Source of the DNA: Paenibacillus solani
GTDB lineage: Bacteria; Bacillota; Bacilli; Paenibacillales; Paenibacillaceae
Length of the DNA stretch: 64,000 nucleotides
Direction: 5' to 3'
Assembly (NCBI RefSeq): GCF_001277345.1
Contig: NZ_LIUT01000001.1
Location: forward strand, 862,491-926,490
Shown here: one piece after another, positions 18,455 to 30,300 of the stretch
Layout: each line of letters opens with the position of its first letter
How positions within the stretch are numbered: the stretch's first letter is position 1
Translations under genes and position numbers: made by a program
The notes under the pieces: generated by a model
The model's database searches: none
The model's input: the letters and a program-made list of their open reading frames with translations, nothing else
What the model was told of the DNA's origin: nothing

Positions 18455-21400
18455 ATGAGTGTTCAATTTGTTATCGGCAGGTCAGGCAGTGGTAAGAGTG
18501 CGGCAATTCGCCAAGAGATAATCGATCGATTGGAACAGGACCCGAAGGGTAATCCCATGATTCTCATCGTGCCTGAGCAGGGGTCCTACGAAGCGGAGCA
18601 TGCACTTGTGAATGCAGGAGGCGTGCGTGGAATGATGCGGGCACAAGTGCTCAGCTTCCGTCGACTCGCTTATCGAGTTATGCAGGAAACCGGCGGAGCG
18701 GCCAAAATGGCGATCAGTGAAGAAGGTAAGCGAATGCTGCTGTATAAAATTTTACGGCGACGCAAAGAGGAGCTTCCATTGTTCGGTGCATCGGGAGAGC
18801 AGCATGGCTTTGTTGGTAAGCTGAGTGAACTGTACACGGAAATGAAGCGATATTGCATTGATGCTTCGTGTGTGGAGGAGCAGCTTGAGCAGATGGCCTC
18901 GGTACAAGGAAATACCCCCACGCTGCGGCGCAAGCTGGCGGATATGGTAACGGTCTTTCGTGATTTTGAGCTTGAGATTTCAAGGCTGTACATGGATGAG
19001 GAAGACACGCTGGTTTCCTTGGCAGAGGGCGTGACGGAATCTGAATATATAAAGCATGCTGATATTTGGATCGATGGTTTCTACGGTTTTACGCCACAGG
19101 AATACCGGGTGCTTCGGGAGATCATGGCGCATGCCCGTCATGTAACCATTGCACTGACTCTGGACAAGCCCTATATGAACGGGCATATTCCGCATGAGCT
19201 GGATCTGTTTCATCCTACCGCGGTGACATACATAAAGCTTAGAGGGATTGCTGATGAGCTGGGGTTGGATACAGAGCATCGCCTGCTTCGTCCGGATGTT
19301 CTGCCACGGTTCAAGGAATCTCCTATGCTGGCACATCTCGAACGTGGCTACGATCGGAAGATACGCTGGAACGAAACTGCTGGAACTGAAGCTCAGGGCA
19401 GCCGAATCGATACCGGGAAAGGTCTTCTTCTGCATGCTGCCAGCCACCGCCGTGCGGAGATTGAAGGAGCCCTTCGCGAAATGGTCCGACTCGCACGGGA
19501 AGAAGGGGCAAGATACCGGGATATGGCCGTGTTTGTTCGTAGCATGGGGGAGTATGAGCATCTCATGGCCCCTCTATTCAGAGAATACGGCGTTCCTTAT
19601 TTCCTAGACCAGAAGCGAAGTGAACTGCACCATCCGCTCGTTGAATTTGTTCGCGCCGCTCTGGATGTCATCGAACGACGGTGGCGGTATGAAGATGTCT
19701 TTCGCTGTGTCAAAACAGATCTGCTGCTGCCGCTGGACGGCTCTCTTACCCGCGAAGACATGGACCGTCTGGAGAACCATGTCCTTGCTTGCGGCATTCA
19801 CGGCTCTCGCTGGACAGATGGCCGTCCGTGGAAAGGGATTCCCAGCCTGTCTTTAGAAGATGGAGAGAGCGAGAGCAAGACGGCTAATCAGGCTGGTATG
19901 CAGGATATCGAGTATGCGAGGAAGATGATTTCAGGTCCCCTGCATGCTTTTGAGAAACGGATGAAGAAGGCCAAGAATGCAACGGAACAGAGCACTGCTG
20001 TATATCGGCTGTTGGAGGAAACCGCCGTTCCGGACAAATTGGAACTCTTAAGCAGGGCAGCTCTGGATGCAGGGCGACCCGAAGAAGCGCGGGAGCATCG
20101 TCAGGTGTGGGGAGCTGTGCTTGGCCTGCTTGACCAGATTGTAGAGATGATGGGTGCGGAGAAGCTGAGCACCGATATGTTTACAGGCATTTTGGGCACA
20201 GGCCTAACGGAAATGAAAATGGCTCTTGTGCCTCCATCCCTGGATCAGGTACTCATAGGCAGCATGGATCGGACACGTACGAGCGGGTTGAAGTACGCTT
20301 TCCTGCTCGGGATTAATGATGGTGTTCTTCCAGCCCAATTTCAGGATGATGGCATTTTGACAGAACCGGAACGGGTCCAGCTTGAAGAGCAGGGACTGGA
20401 GCTTGCTCCGAGTATTTCCCGGAGATTGCTGGATGAGCGGTTTCTCATTTACCATGCGCTAACTTCAGCCAGCAAGCAGCTGTGGGTCAGTTACCCTGCA
20501 GCGGACGAAGAAGGCAAACCATTGTTGCCCTCCGAGGTAATCCGTCAGCTGAAGCTGATGTTCCAGCTGGAGGAAATTCCTTTGTTTCCTACGCCGCATG
20601 CTGGACAAACGGCTCTTGAGCAGGAACACTATGCATCGCATCCAGACAATACGCTTGCTTACTTAACGGGCAGGCTGCGCGACTGGAAGAACGGAGAAGA
20701 CATCCCGGATGTGTGGTGGCATGTTTATAACTGGTATGCAGAGAAACCTGATTTAAGGCTGCGTCTATCTTCGATGCTCTCATCCTTGTCTTACCGGAAT
20801 GAAGCACGTTCTCTCAAGCAGGAGACCAGCAGGCAGTTATATGGTACGAAGCTTCGAACAAGCGTATCCCGAATGGAACGTTTTGTCGCATGTCCGTTTT
20901 CTCATTTTGCCTCTCATGGTTTGAAGCTGAGAGAGAGACAGCTGTACCGGCTCCAGGCTCCTGACATTGGTCAGCTGTTTCATGCTGCCCTAAGCAGCAT
21001 GGCGGTGAAGTTTCAATCACAGCATCGAAGCTGGGGGGATCTGACAGCAGAGGAATGTCTGCGTGAGGCGGAAGCCACTGTCGATCGGCTCGCTCCGATG
21101 CTTCAGGGCGAAATACTGCTGAGCTCCAAACGATACGGATATATTTCACGCAAGCTGAAGAACATCGTAGGCAGAGCGTCCGTAATCCTGGGCGAACAAG
21201 CAAGACGCGGCCAATTCGAGCCGATCGGTCTGGAGCTCGACTTTGGTCCGGGCAAGCCGCTTCCACCGCTGACATTTGAATTATCGAATGGGGTCAAGAT
21301 GGAGATTGTCGGACGGATTGACCGTGTTGATATGGCTCGAGGAGAGCAAGGCATCATGCTCCGGGTCATTGATTATAAATCCAGCCAGAAGGATTTGCGT

Positions 21401-21988
21401 CTGCATGAGGTTTATTACGGGTTATCCTTGCAAATGCTGACCTACCTGGATGTGCTGCTGACATTTGCGGAGGACTGGCTCGGCGAACAGGCTCTGCCTG
21501 CGGGGACACTGTATTTCCACGTTCATGATCCGGTGCTGCAATCGGCTAATGGCATGACGCCCGAGACAGCGGCAGAAGAATTGCTTAAACGCTACAAAAT
21601 GAAGGGTCTGCTGCTGGCAGATCGTGAAGCTATTTCTCTTATGGATACCTCCCTTGAAAAAGGACACTCTGCCATTCTGCCGGTTGCCGTCAAAACGGAT
21701 GGCAGCTTCTACAGCAGCGCCGCTGTCGCAACGCCTGACCAATGGGAGACTTTATTATCCGCCGTGCGGGAGAATATGCTGACGATCGGCATGCGTATTA
21801 CGGGCGGTGACGTCTCTATTGAACCTTACCGTATCCAGCAGGAAACGGCCTGCACATACTGCTCTTTCCGGCCTGTATGTCAGTTTGACGAGGCGATTGA
21901 GGGCAGCGAATATCAATTGCTGGGCAAGCCCGGTAGAGATCAGGTTTGGGATCTGCTAGGGCATCCGAAGGGAGGAGAGAACTCGTGA
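18455..21988 (+). CDS. addB: ATP-dependent helicase/nuclease subunit B (AddB)
   Basis: One half of the AddAB helicase-nuclease, which resects double-strand ends and responds to Chi. The N-terminal Walker A is GRSGSGKS (8-15). The C-terminal RecB-family nuclease motif includes D973-Y-K. Four cysteines, C813, C1133, C1136 and C1142, match the iron-sulfur staple of AddB (CPFSHF and CTYCSFRPVC). At 1177 residues it is close to the 1166 of B. subtilis. The ATG follows a GTAGAGGGGG site, rather distant. addA follows with a 4-bp stop-start overlap. Confidence 0.97.
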   Translation: MSVQFVIGRSGSGKSAAIRQEIIDRLEQDPKGNPMILIVPEQGSYEAEHALVNAGGVRGMMRAQVLSFRRLAYRVMQETGGAAKMAISEEGKRMLLYKILRRRKEELPLFGASGEQHGFVGKLSELYTEMKRYCIDASCVEEQLEQMASVQGNTPTLRRKLADMVTVFRDFELEISRLYMDEEDTLVSLAEGVTESEYIKHADIWIDGFYGFTPQEYRVLREIMAHARHVTIALTLDKPYMNGHIPHELDLFHPTAVTYIKLRGIADELGLDTEHRLLRPDVLPRFKESPMLAHLERGYDRKIRWNETAGTEAQGSRIDTGKGLLLHAASHRRAEIEGALREMVRLAREEGARYRDMAVFVRSMGEYEHLMAPLFREYGVPYFLDQKRSELHHPLVEFVRAALDVIERRWRYEDVFRCVKTDLLLPLDGSLTREDMDRLENHVLACGIHGSRWTDGRPWKGIPSLSLEDGESESKTANQAGMQDIEYARKMISGPLHAFEKRMKKAKNATEQSTAVYRLLEETAVPDKLELLSRAALDAGRPEEAREHRQVWGAVLGLLDQIVEMMGAEKLSTDMFTGILGTGLTEMKMALVPPSLDQVLIGSMDRTRTSGLKYAFLLGINDGVLPAQFQDDGILTEPERVQLEEQGLELAPSISRRLLDERFLIYHALTSASKQLWVSYPAADEEGKPLLPSEVIRQLKLMFQLEEIPLFPTPHAGQTALEQEHYASHPDNTLAYLTGRLRDWKNGEDIPDVWWHVYNWYAEKPDLRLRLSSMLSSLSYRNEARSLKQETSRQLYGTKLRTSVSRMERFVACPFSHFASHGLKLRERQLYRLQAPDIGQLFHAALSSMAVKFQSQHRSWGDLTAEECLREAEATVDRLAPMLQGEILLSSKRYGYISRKLKNIVGRASVILGEQARRGQFEPIGLELDFGPGKPLPPLTFELSNGVKMEIVGRIDRVDMARGEQGIMLRVIDYKSSQKDLRLHEVYYGLSLQMLTYLDVLLTFAEDWLGEQALPAGTLYFHVHDPVLQSANGMTPETAAEELLKRYKMKGLLLADREAISLMDTSLEKGHSAILPVAVKTDGSFYSSAAVATPDQWETLLSAVRENMLTIGMRITGGDVSIEPYRIQQETACTYCSFRPVCQFDEAIEGSEYQLLGKPGRDQVWDLLGHPKGGENS

Positions 21989-24900
21989 GTGAGATCATAG
22001 CTAAACCCGAGGGAAGCATGTGGAGTGATGACCAGTGGAAGGCCATTGTACAATCAGGCGATGACATGCTGGTTGCGGCGGCAGCAGGGTCTGGGAAAAC
22101 GGCTGTGCTTGTTGAACGGATTATACGCAAAATACTAGACGTTTCTGCGGGCTTCAGCGTAGACCGGCTTCTCGTGGCTACTTTTACAAAAGCCGCCGCT
22201 GCTGAAATGCGGGGACGAATCCGGGAAGCGCTTGAGCGTGAGCTGGACCGTGATCCGGACAATGAGCATATCCGCCGTCAGCTGGCTCTGCTCGGCAGGG
22301 CATCAATTACGACGCTGCACTCCTTTTGCATGGAGGTCATTCGGCGTTATTACCAATTAATTCCCCTGGATCCGGGATTCCGGATCCTCAATGAACATGA
22401 GGCCGATCTGATGCGGCAAGATATATTGGAGGAGCTGTTTGAAGAGAAGTACGGCGAGGCCGAGGGAAATCAGAAGAGTCTCTTTCTTCGTTTGGCGGAC
22501 TGGTTCAGCGGCGAGCGAACAGACGATGCGCTATACCGTCTTGTGCAGCGTCTCTATGATTTCTCCCGGAGTCACTCGTGGCCGGCACACTGGCTTAGGG
22601 AGACGGCTGCCGGCTTCCAGGTGCAAGATACCGAGGCGCTTGGACAAACGCCATGGGTCCAGAGCATTTTAGCTGATGCACGATTGGCTTTGAATGGAGC
22701 GGCCGGCTTGCTCCAGCAAGCTAGGGCGATTGCCATGCAGCCGGGAGGGCCTGCGCCGTATGTGGACACTCTGGAAGAGGACCTGCAACTTGTGGTTTCC
22801 CTGCTTGAATCGATCGATGTTTCGCCATGGGAATCGCTGTACGGGTTATTCCGTGATGCGTCCTTTGGCAAACTCAAATCCGTCCGGAAGGATGACGTGC
22901 TGCCGGAGCTTCAAGAGCAGGTGAAAGAGCTGCGGGACAATGTGAAGAAAACCGTCAACGAGCTGAAGAGCGCATTGTTCGGTCGTCCGGCAGCGGAATT
23001 TCTGCAGGAACTTCACACAGCAGCGCCGCTAATGATGGAGCTGTCTGAGACGGTTATCGCTTTTGGCGAGCGATACCGGGAAGCCAAGGCGGCTAAAGGG
23101 ATGGTTGACTTTAATGACCTTGAGCATTACTGCCTGCAAATTCTCCGCCATCCCGATTCTGTCCCGGGCCATACGATGCCTTCTGATGCGGCGATGGAAT
23201 ACCGCGAGCAGTTTGATGAAGTGCTGCTTGACGAATATCAGGATACGAACAGCGTACAGGAGGACATTGTACGACTGATTGCAAGAGATATGCCGGGAAA
23301 CCGGTTTATGGTTGGTGACGTGAAGCAGAGCATTTACAGGTTCCGTCTGGCAGAGCCTGGACTGTTTCTTGACAAATACAAGACGTTTTCTTCAGATGAA
23401 GTGTCCCCCCAACGAGGTATCCGAATCGATCTGGCGCGAAATTTCCGCAGCCGAATGGAAGTGGTGAACGCCGTCAATTTGCTGTTCCGGCAGATCATGA
23501 ATGAGTCCGTAGCCGAGATCGCTTATGATGCGCGGGCAGAGCTTGTATGCGGTGCTACCTTTCCGGAACAGGAGGTGGGGGAAGAGGCTAATCCCTACAC
23601 ACCTGAATTACTGCTGATTGACCGTCTCGGAAAAGGGCCAGAAGAATCTTCTGATGAATCGGCTGCTCAAGAAGAAGGGGCTCCTCTCGAGTCGGAGGTA
23701 CTCGAAATGGAAACCGCCCAGCTGGAGGCGCGTGCCATTGCCCGCCGAATCCGGGAAATGACCGGCGAAAGCGGGAAGCCGCTCATGATTTACGACAAGG
23801 GATTGAAATCGATGCGGCCTGCAGGTTATGGAGATATGGTCATTTTGCTGCGTTCTGCTATGGTATGGGCACCGCTGATCATTGAGGAGCTGCGGCAAGC
23901 AGGAATCCCGGCATTCGGCGAGCAGAACAAAGGATATTTCCAGGCGACTGAAGTCGAAATCGTCTTATCGCTGCTTCAAGTGATTGATAATCCCCTGCAG
24001 GACATACCTTTGGCTTCCGTCTTACGCTCACCGATACTTGGATTATCGGAAGAAGAGATGGCTCAGGTGCGTCTGTGCGCCAAAGGGACTTATTATGATG
24101 CGCTTAAGGCAGCGGTGTCGTTAAGTGCCAAGACATCTGTTATGAATACAGCACATTCTATCGAATTCGTCGACGGAAGATGGAGGCCGGGTGCCGAACT
24201 GTCAGGTTTGGCTGAAGCGGCCGCAAGTCATGAGCTGGTTGCAGGCAGTCAGGTACCTGATGCGGCGTTATCGGAAGAGCGACAGACCATTGAAATATCA
24301 GCGGAGCTGGGATATAAACTTGGATTGTTTATGGATCGGCTGCAGCGCTGGCGGCAGGAAGCACGCCAGGGGAGCCTTAGTGATCTGATCTGGCAAATAT
24401 ACAGTGAAACGGGTTACTTGGATTGGGTTGGCGGTTTGCCGGGCGGCAAGCAGCGCCAAGGCAATCTGACGGCTTTGTATGACCGGGCGGTGCAGTATGA
24501 ACAGGATACTGCCTCCAGAGGGTTGTTCCGTTTTCTGACCTTTATTTCACGGCTTCGGGAGCGCGGAGGAGATCTGGGCGCCGCGGGCGGTGTGGAAAGC
24601 CAGGGCAACGCTGTACGACTAATGACTATCCATAAGAGTAAGGGATTGGAGTTTCCGGTTGTATTCGTAGCAGGGTTATCGAAGAACTTCAATCAACAGG
24701 ATTTAAACTCCCCTTTCCTGATGCATAAGGAACTGGGTTTTGGACCGAAGTTCGTGGATGAAGACATGCGTGTAAGCTATCCCACGCTGCCCAATCTGGC
24801 GATTCGGCGCAGATCGCAGCTAGAGCTGTTGGCTGAGGAGATGCGGGTCTTATACGTTGCGCTGACACGGCCTAAAGAGAAGATGGTTCTAGTCGGTACG

Positions 24901-26106
24901 GTGAAGGATTTACCGAAGAAGGTGTCTGCATGGGCACAAGCTGATGTGTACCCGGAGCTTCTTCTGCCGGACTACATTCTGGCCCGGGGACGGAGTTATC
25001 TGGACTGGATCGGTCCCGCCCTGATACGACATTCATCCGCAGAAGCACTTCGAGAAAAGGCGGGTCTAACCGGTCAGTCAAATTCACGCGTGTTACGGGA
25101 TGACCAAACGGAATGGATTCTTTCAGTGGAAACTCCAGACTCTTTGGCGCAGGGCATGGGAGATCATTTGGATCATGATCAGGCGGAAAGTGATGATCGG
25201 AAGCATATACTGGATGCCCTCCGTAAGCTTGAGCCTGTTGCTGTGAAATCCGAAAACCATACGGAAGAAGCACTGTCAGATGGTTTGCGAGCAAACATAC
25301 ATCAGCGTTTATCTTGGAGCTATCCCTATGAGGCGGTTAGCCGAATATCGGCCAAGACATCGGTTACGGAGATGAAGAAGCTGCTGGCATTACAGGACAG
25401 CCCTTCTCTGGATTTACTGGAGGAACAGGCTGTGAAACAACAGAGCAAGGAACGTATGGGAGCGGGATCTTCTTTCACGCTGAACCTGCGCAGGCCAAAA
25501 TTTATGGAATCGACGAAGCTGACGCCTGCAGAGCGAGGAACGGTCTATCACACGATTATGCAGCATGTACCTCTTCAACGATCTCAGGGAGCAGCAGAGC
25601 CGCTACCTGAGATCGAAGAAACCATCCGCTACCTTCTAGAGAAAGAAATCATAACCACCGAGCAGGCATCCGCTGTGGAGCCGGTGGAAATTAGCAGCCT
25701 TTTTGACAGCGTGATAGGGAAAAACCTCTTGGCGTCTGAAGATATTTGGCGCGAGATGCCATTTTCTTACGCACTCCCTGCTAGTGAAGCCTATCATGGA
25801 CTCGCCTTCATGGATGAAATCTCAGACCCAGCAGATGAGGACAAACCGGATATGCAGCTGCTTCAGGATGAAACAGTGCTAATCCAAGGGGTGGTGGACT
25901 GCTTGTTCAGACTTGAGGGTAGGCTTGTGCTTCTTGATTATAAGACAGACCGCGTGCTGGAGCACCGCGGCGGTGTTACCGCCTTAACGGAGCAGTATCG
26001 TTTCCAGCTCGATCTGTACGCAAAAGCATTGGAGGATATTTTAGGCGAGCCGGTGCATGAAAAATGGCTGTTCTTTTTTGATGGAGGACAAGCCGTTCAA
26101 TTATAA
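21985..26106 (+). CDS. addA: ATP-dependent helicase/nuclease subunit A (AddA)
   Basis: UvrD-like superfamily 1 helicase plus nuclease, partner of AddB. Walker A AAGSGKT is at 33-39. Other helicase motifs include TFTKAAAAEMRGRI, LLDEYQDTN (414-422), VGDVKQSIYRFR, MTIHKSKGLEFPVVF and YVALTRPKEKMVLVG. The C-terminal nuclease motif LLDYKTDRV includes D1318 and K1320. I start it at the GTG at 21985, overlapping the addB stop (GTGA), with AAGGGAGGAGAG 7-18 bases upstream. That gives 1373 residues, slightly longer than the 1232 of B. subtilis because of acidic or linker insertions around 540-570 and 1040-1160. Confidence 0.97.
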   Translation: MSEIIAKPEGSMWSDDQWKAIVQSGDDMLVAAAAGSGKTAVLVERIIRKILDVSAGFSVDRLLVATFTKAAAAEMRGRIREALERELDRDPDNEHIRRQLALLGRASITTLHSFCMEVIRRYYQLIPLDPGFRILNEHEADLMRQDILEELFEEKYGEAEGNQKSLFLRLADWFSGERTDDALYRLVQRLYDFSRSHSWPAHWLRETAAGFQVQDTEALGQTPWVQSILADARLALNGAAGLLQQARAIAMQPGGPAPYVDTLEEDLQLVVSLLESIDVSPWESLYGLFRDASFGKLKSVRKDDVLPELQEQVKELRDNVKKTVNELKSALFGRPAAEFLQELHTAAPLMMELSETVIAFGERYREAKAAKGMVDFNDLEHYCLQILRHPDSVPGHTMPSDAAMEYREQFDEVLLDEYQDTNSVQEDIVRLIARDMPGNRFMVGDVKQSIYRFRLAEPGLFLDKYKTFSSDEVSPQRGIRIDLARNFRSRMEVVNAVNLLFRQIMNESVAEIAYDARAELVCGATFPEQEVGEEANPYTPELLLIDRLGKGPEESSDESAAQEEGAPLESEVLEMETAQLEARAIARRIREMTGESGKPLMIYDKGLKSMRPAGYGDMVILLRSAMVWAPLIIEELRQAGIPAFGEQNKGYFQATEVEIVLSLLQVIDNPLQDIPLASVLRSPILGLSEEEMAQVRLCAKGTYYDALKAAVSLSAKTSVMNTAHSIEFVDGRWRPGAELSGLAEAAASHELVAGSQVPDAALSEERQTIEISAELGYKLGLFMDRLQRWRQEARQGSLSDLIWQIYSETGYLDWVGGLPGGKQRQGNLTALYDRAVQYEQDTASRGLFRFLTFISRLRERGGDLGAAGGVESQGNAVRLMTIHKSKGLEFPVVFVAGLSKNFNQQDLNSPFLMHKELGFGPKFVDEDMRVSYPTLPNLAIRRRSQLELLAEEMRVLYVALTRPKEKMVLVGTVKDLPKKVSAWAQADVYPELLLPDYILARGRSYLDWIGPALIRHSSAEALREKAGLTGQSNSRVLRDDQTEWILSVETPDSLAQGMGDHLDHDQAESDDRKHILDALRKLEPVAVKSENHTEEALSDGLRANIHQRLSWSYPYEAVSRISAKTSVTEMKKLLALQDSPSLDLLEEQAVKQQSKERMGAGSSFTLNLRRPKFMESTKLTPAERGTVYHTIMQHVPLQRSQGAAEPLPEIEETIRYLLEKEIITTEQASAVEPVEISSLFDSVIGKNLLASEDIWREMPFSYALPASEAYHGLAFMDEISDPADEDKPDMQLLQDETVLIQGVVDCLFRLEGRLVLLDYKTDRVLEHRGGVTALTEQYRFQLDLYAKALEDILGEPVHEKWLFFFDGGQAVQL

Positions 26107-26153
26107 CCATTCATATATTTATTAAAAGTTTGAAGCAAGAGAGGTGATTAGCG

Positions 26154-27332
26154 ATGCGTATTTTGCATACGGGCGACTGGCATCTGGGGCGTACACTCGA
26201 AGGCCGCAGCCGGATCGCAGAACAGGAACGCTTTCTGGATGAGCTGGTCAGGCTGGCAGATGATCAGCAGGCAGACCTCATCCTTATGGCAGGCGATGTG
26301 TATGATTCCGTCAATCCGCCTGCTGTAGCGGAGCAGCTATTCTACGATGCAGCTGCTAGACTTACAGAGGGAGGCCGCCCTATGGTGGTCATAGCTGGTA
26401 ATCATGATCAGCCGGAGCGGGTAGCCTCGGTTACACCGCTTGTTGCCACCCGAGGCATAACGCTGATCGGGACTCCGATCGCTGAAGCGGTGACAGTCAC
26501 TGCTGCACGCACCGGAGAAACGGCCAAGATTGCAGCCCTTCCCTATCCATCTGAGGCCAGGCTTAACGAGCTGCTCGCGGTTGACGGAGATGAGGATCAA
26601 CTCCGCCGTGCTTATAGTGAAAGAGTCGGAAAACTAATGAAGATGATGGCAAGGGAATTTACCCCGCAGACGGTCAACTTAGCGATGAGCCATATCTATG
26701 TTCTTGGCGGCGTTGAGAGTGAATCCGAGCGTCCAATTCAGGTTGGGGGAGCCTATACGGTCGATCCGTCGGCACTCTCTGTCGGTGCATCCTACACAGC
26801 GCTTGGTCACCTGCATCGCTCCCAGGCTGTAAAAGGAGAAGGGATAATCCGTTACAGCGGTTCCCCGCTGGCCTACAGTTTCTCGGAGGCGGGACAAGCC
26901 AAATCCGTGACTATGGTTGACGTGTCGCCAGGCGGGGTGCCCGAGATCGAGGAGCTGTTTCTCAGCTGCGGCCGCCCGCTTGTACGCTGGAAGGCTAAAG
27001 GCGGCTTGGAAGAAGTGTACCGCTGGCTTGATGAGCAGCGAGATCCTGATGCTTTTATAGATCTTGAAGTGACCCTGACAGAAGCGATGGGGCTTGCTGA
27101 TATCCAGCGGCTGCGCAAGAGCAGGGAAGGCATTATCCACATCCGGCCGGTATATCCGGAGATGGCGGCGCTGGAGCTTGAGAGCGAGCGTTCCCGGCTG
27201 CCTTTGCCGGATCTGTTCCGGAAGTTTTATCAGCGGCAAACGGGTGGCGCGGAGCCGGAAGACCATCTGGTCGATTTATTTCTGGAGCTTATAGAGGAAG
27301 AGGAATCTGACGGGACGGAGGTGACCTCTTAG
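26154..27332 (+). CDS. sbcD: DNA repair exonuclease subunit D (Mre11-like)
   Basis: Metallophosphoesterase nuclease of the SbcCD complex, which opens hairpins and protein-blocked ends. Phosphoesterase motifs are visible: GDWHLG (D8, H10), LMAGDVYDS, VIAGNHDQPE, AMSHIYV and ALGHLHRSQ. At 392 residues it has normal length. AAGAGAGGTGATTAGCG precedes the ATG. It lies 47 bp after addA and is directly joined to sbcC (stop and start adjacent), so the four genes form one operon, as in B. subtilis addBA-sbcDC. Confidence 0.97.
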   Translation: MRILHTGDWHLGRTLEGRSRIAEQERFLDELVRLADDQQADLILMAGDVYDSVNPPAVAEQLFYDAAARLTEGGRPMVVIAGNHDQPERVASVTPLVATRGITLIGTPIAEAVTVTAARTGETAKIAALPYPSEARLNELLAVDGDEDQLRRAYSERVGKLMKMMAREFTPQTVNLAMSHIYVLGGVESESERPIQVGGAYTVDPSALSVGASYTALGHLHRSQAVKGEGIIRYSGSPLAYSFSEAGQAKSVTMVDVSPGGVPEIEELFLSCGRPLVRWKAKGGLEEVYRWLDEQRDPDAFIDLEVTLTEAMGLADIQRLRKSREGIIHIRPVYPEMAALELESERSRLPLPDLFRKFYQRQTGGAEPEDHLVDLFLELIEEEESDGTEVTS

Positions 27333-30300
27333 ATGAAACCGATTTTGTTGAAATTATCCGGCCTTCAGAGCTACCGCAGATCGCAGGAGATTGATTTTGA
27401 AACGCTGTGTGAAACAGGACTCTTTGGTATATTCGGCCCAACGGGGAGCGGTAAATCTACATTGTTGGATGCCATTACCCTGGCCATGTACGGAAAAGTG
27501 GAGCGGGCAGTTAACGGGACCCAGGGGATCATGAATCATTCAGAGGACAGTTTGTCCGTCTCCTTCACGTTTGATCTGTCCTCCGCTGCAGGTCAGGAGC
27601 GATACCGGGTAGAACGCAAATTCAAAAGGGTCAATGAGCTTTCAGTCAGCAATACCATCAGCCGATTTATTCAGGTTACACCCGAAGGGGATCAAGTCAT
27701 GGCGGATAAGCTGGCTGACGTTACCCGCTGTGTTGAAGAGAAAATTGGATTGAAGATGGATGACTTTACCCGTGCCGTTGTTCTCCCTCAAGGCAAGTTT
27801 GCTGAATTTCTCTCGCTAAAGGGGAGTGAACGCCGGCAGATGCTGCAGCGGCTGTTTCATCTCGAGCGCTATGGCGACCAGCTTGCGATCAAGCTCAGCC
27901 GCCGAGTCAAGGATACGGATAGTTCACTTAAATCCGTTGAAGCTGAACAGCAGGGATTGGGTCATGCAGGGGTAGAAGCTTTGGATGAAGCGACCAGAGC
28001 ACTTGAAGAAGCCAAGAAACATGCGGCGTCCTCCCGGGATCAACTGCAGACTGCCATGGAAGCGCATGAAGCTTTGGGGAAGATCCGGGAGCTGGATTTG
28101 GAAAAACGGCGGCTCCAGGGGAAGTTGGATGAGCTTGCCCTTCATGAGGAAGAGATGAAGCAGCTGGAACGCCAGCTTGAACTGACTGGGGCTGCAGCGG
28201 CTGTTCTTCCAGCGCTTGAAGCATGGCGGGAATCCGGCAAGGCCTGGGACCTTCGGCGCCGCACAGCCGAAGATCTTACGGAGCAAGCTGCATCCGCTCA
28301 GAAGGCGGCGGAGCTTGCGTACAAGGCAGACGAAGCTGCCCAGGCAGCTCTTCGCGCAGAGGAACCCAAGCTGGTGCTGCGAGAGCAGCAGTTGGAGCAA
28401 GCGGTTGTACTGCAGAGGGATCGTGACGTATTACGTGAAGAGCTGGCCCGGCTGGATATGCAGCGGGTGGAAGCGCGAAAAGAACTTGAAGGGGTAACTG
28501 TACAGCTGCAGAAGGAGCAAGAACTGCTCGAACGCGGGCGCAAGCGGCAGGAGGAATTGCAGAATAAGCTGAAGGGACTTGAGGTTCGTTCAAGTGAACG
28601 TCAGACGCTTCATATGGCAATGCAGAAGGTGCAGGCACTGGAGGCTAACCGAAAGCAAAAGCATAAGGTGGAGTCCGAGGAGCAGTCGCAAGTGATCCGG
28701 GTGAAGGAGCAGAAAGACAAACTGGGCCATTACCGGAAGCAGGAAGAGGAATTGCGGCGGCAGTACATACAGCTCTCTTCGCAAGCGGGTCGCTTACAGC
28801 TAGATGTAGCGGATGCTTTGGCATTTGCTGATCGAATTGCAGCAGCGTCCGCCAGGCTGCAGGAGCTGATGAACCAATCGCTTCGTGAGAAACAGCTCCA
28901 TGCATTATCCCTCTCGCTGGCTGCTGAACTCCGGGAAGGTGAGCCTTGTCCTGTATGTGGTAGTGAACATCATCCTCTTCCGGCGGCTGGGTCCGGTCAG
29001 TCCACGAAGACCTTGGATGATCAGATGGATCGGCTGGTACAGTTCACGCATCAAATCCAGGAGGCCAGATTAACCTTGCGGGGGCAGCATACGGAAGCAG
29101 AAGCGCTAGTAGGTCAATTGCGTTCGCAAATGGAACCGTATGCCGGGGACGAGCAGCTTGACATTAACACGGACGAGCGAGTACAGGAACAGGGATGGCA
29201 GGAGGCGGCTATATCCACCGTTACCGCCGAATATCATCTGGAAGATGTGGACAAGCTTGCATCGGATACTTCATGGCTGATGAAAGCGGCCGAATCTCAG
29301 GCAGCTGCGTTGGCTCATTGCCGCAAGGAAGCTTCCAATTCCCAGCAGAGCCTCCTTATTTGTCAGCAAGAGATGATGAAACAGAAGGCTTCGCTTGAAA
29401 ATAGTCAATTGCAGCAAAACCAGCTACGGAATCAGCTTGCCGGTCTGGAAGCGGAAGCAGCAGACATACTGAATTCCTGGCAGGAGGGCAAGCCTGAATT
29501 CCTGTTGGAGGAGGCAGCCGTTCGCTTTCAGCAAATGCAGGAGAAGGATGCGGAGTCTGAGTCGATAAAGGAAGGGCTTGAACGCAGCGTTCCATTTATC
29601 GAAGAGAAGAAGCAGGCCGTCCAGCGCTTGGAACAGCGGCTTAATGAGCTGGAGAAGCAGCTGATTCAATGGGATGCCCAACGTGAAGGGAAAGCGGATG
29701 GAATGAAGGATAAGGAAGAGCGTCTCCAAGCTTGGATTGGTGACCGGCCGGCAGAGGAATTGCTGGCCGAGTGCCGGGCCAAAATGGCGGAGCTGAAGGA
29801 GTCCGCTGAACAAGCCAGGATCCACTGCAGACAGGCTGAGGAGGCGGCACAGCGTGCAGCCAAGGAGGCAGCGCTTGCCGAACAGGCTGAAAGAACTTCA
29901 CAGGAGCAGCATCAAGCAGCTAAGCTGGCTTGGGAGAGTCAGTTAGCAGATTCGCCTTTTGCTTCGGAGAATGCCGTCATGGAAGCTTGTTTAACCCCAG
30001 CAGAAAGCGAACGATGCGTCCGGCTGGTGGAGAAGCATCGGGAAGGGCAACGGGAATGGACGCTGAGACTCCGTGACGTCGAAGAGAAGCTTGGCACCCA
30101 CCCTTATCAGGAAGAGGATTGGAATCGCTCTTCAGCGAGGCTGCAGGCGGTTCGCTTAGCCGATGAGGAGGCTCTGCAGGCAAGAGCGCGCGCTGAGCGG
30201 GATTTGGAAGACCTTCGTAAACGTCATATCCGGTTTATGGAATTGGAGGAGCGGCGATTTACTCTTCAACGGGAGAGCGAGCGCTTGTCCAAATTACAGT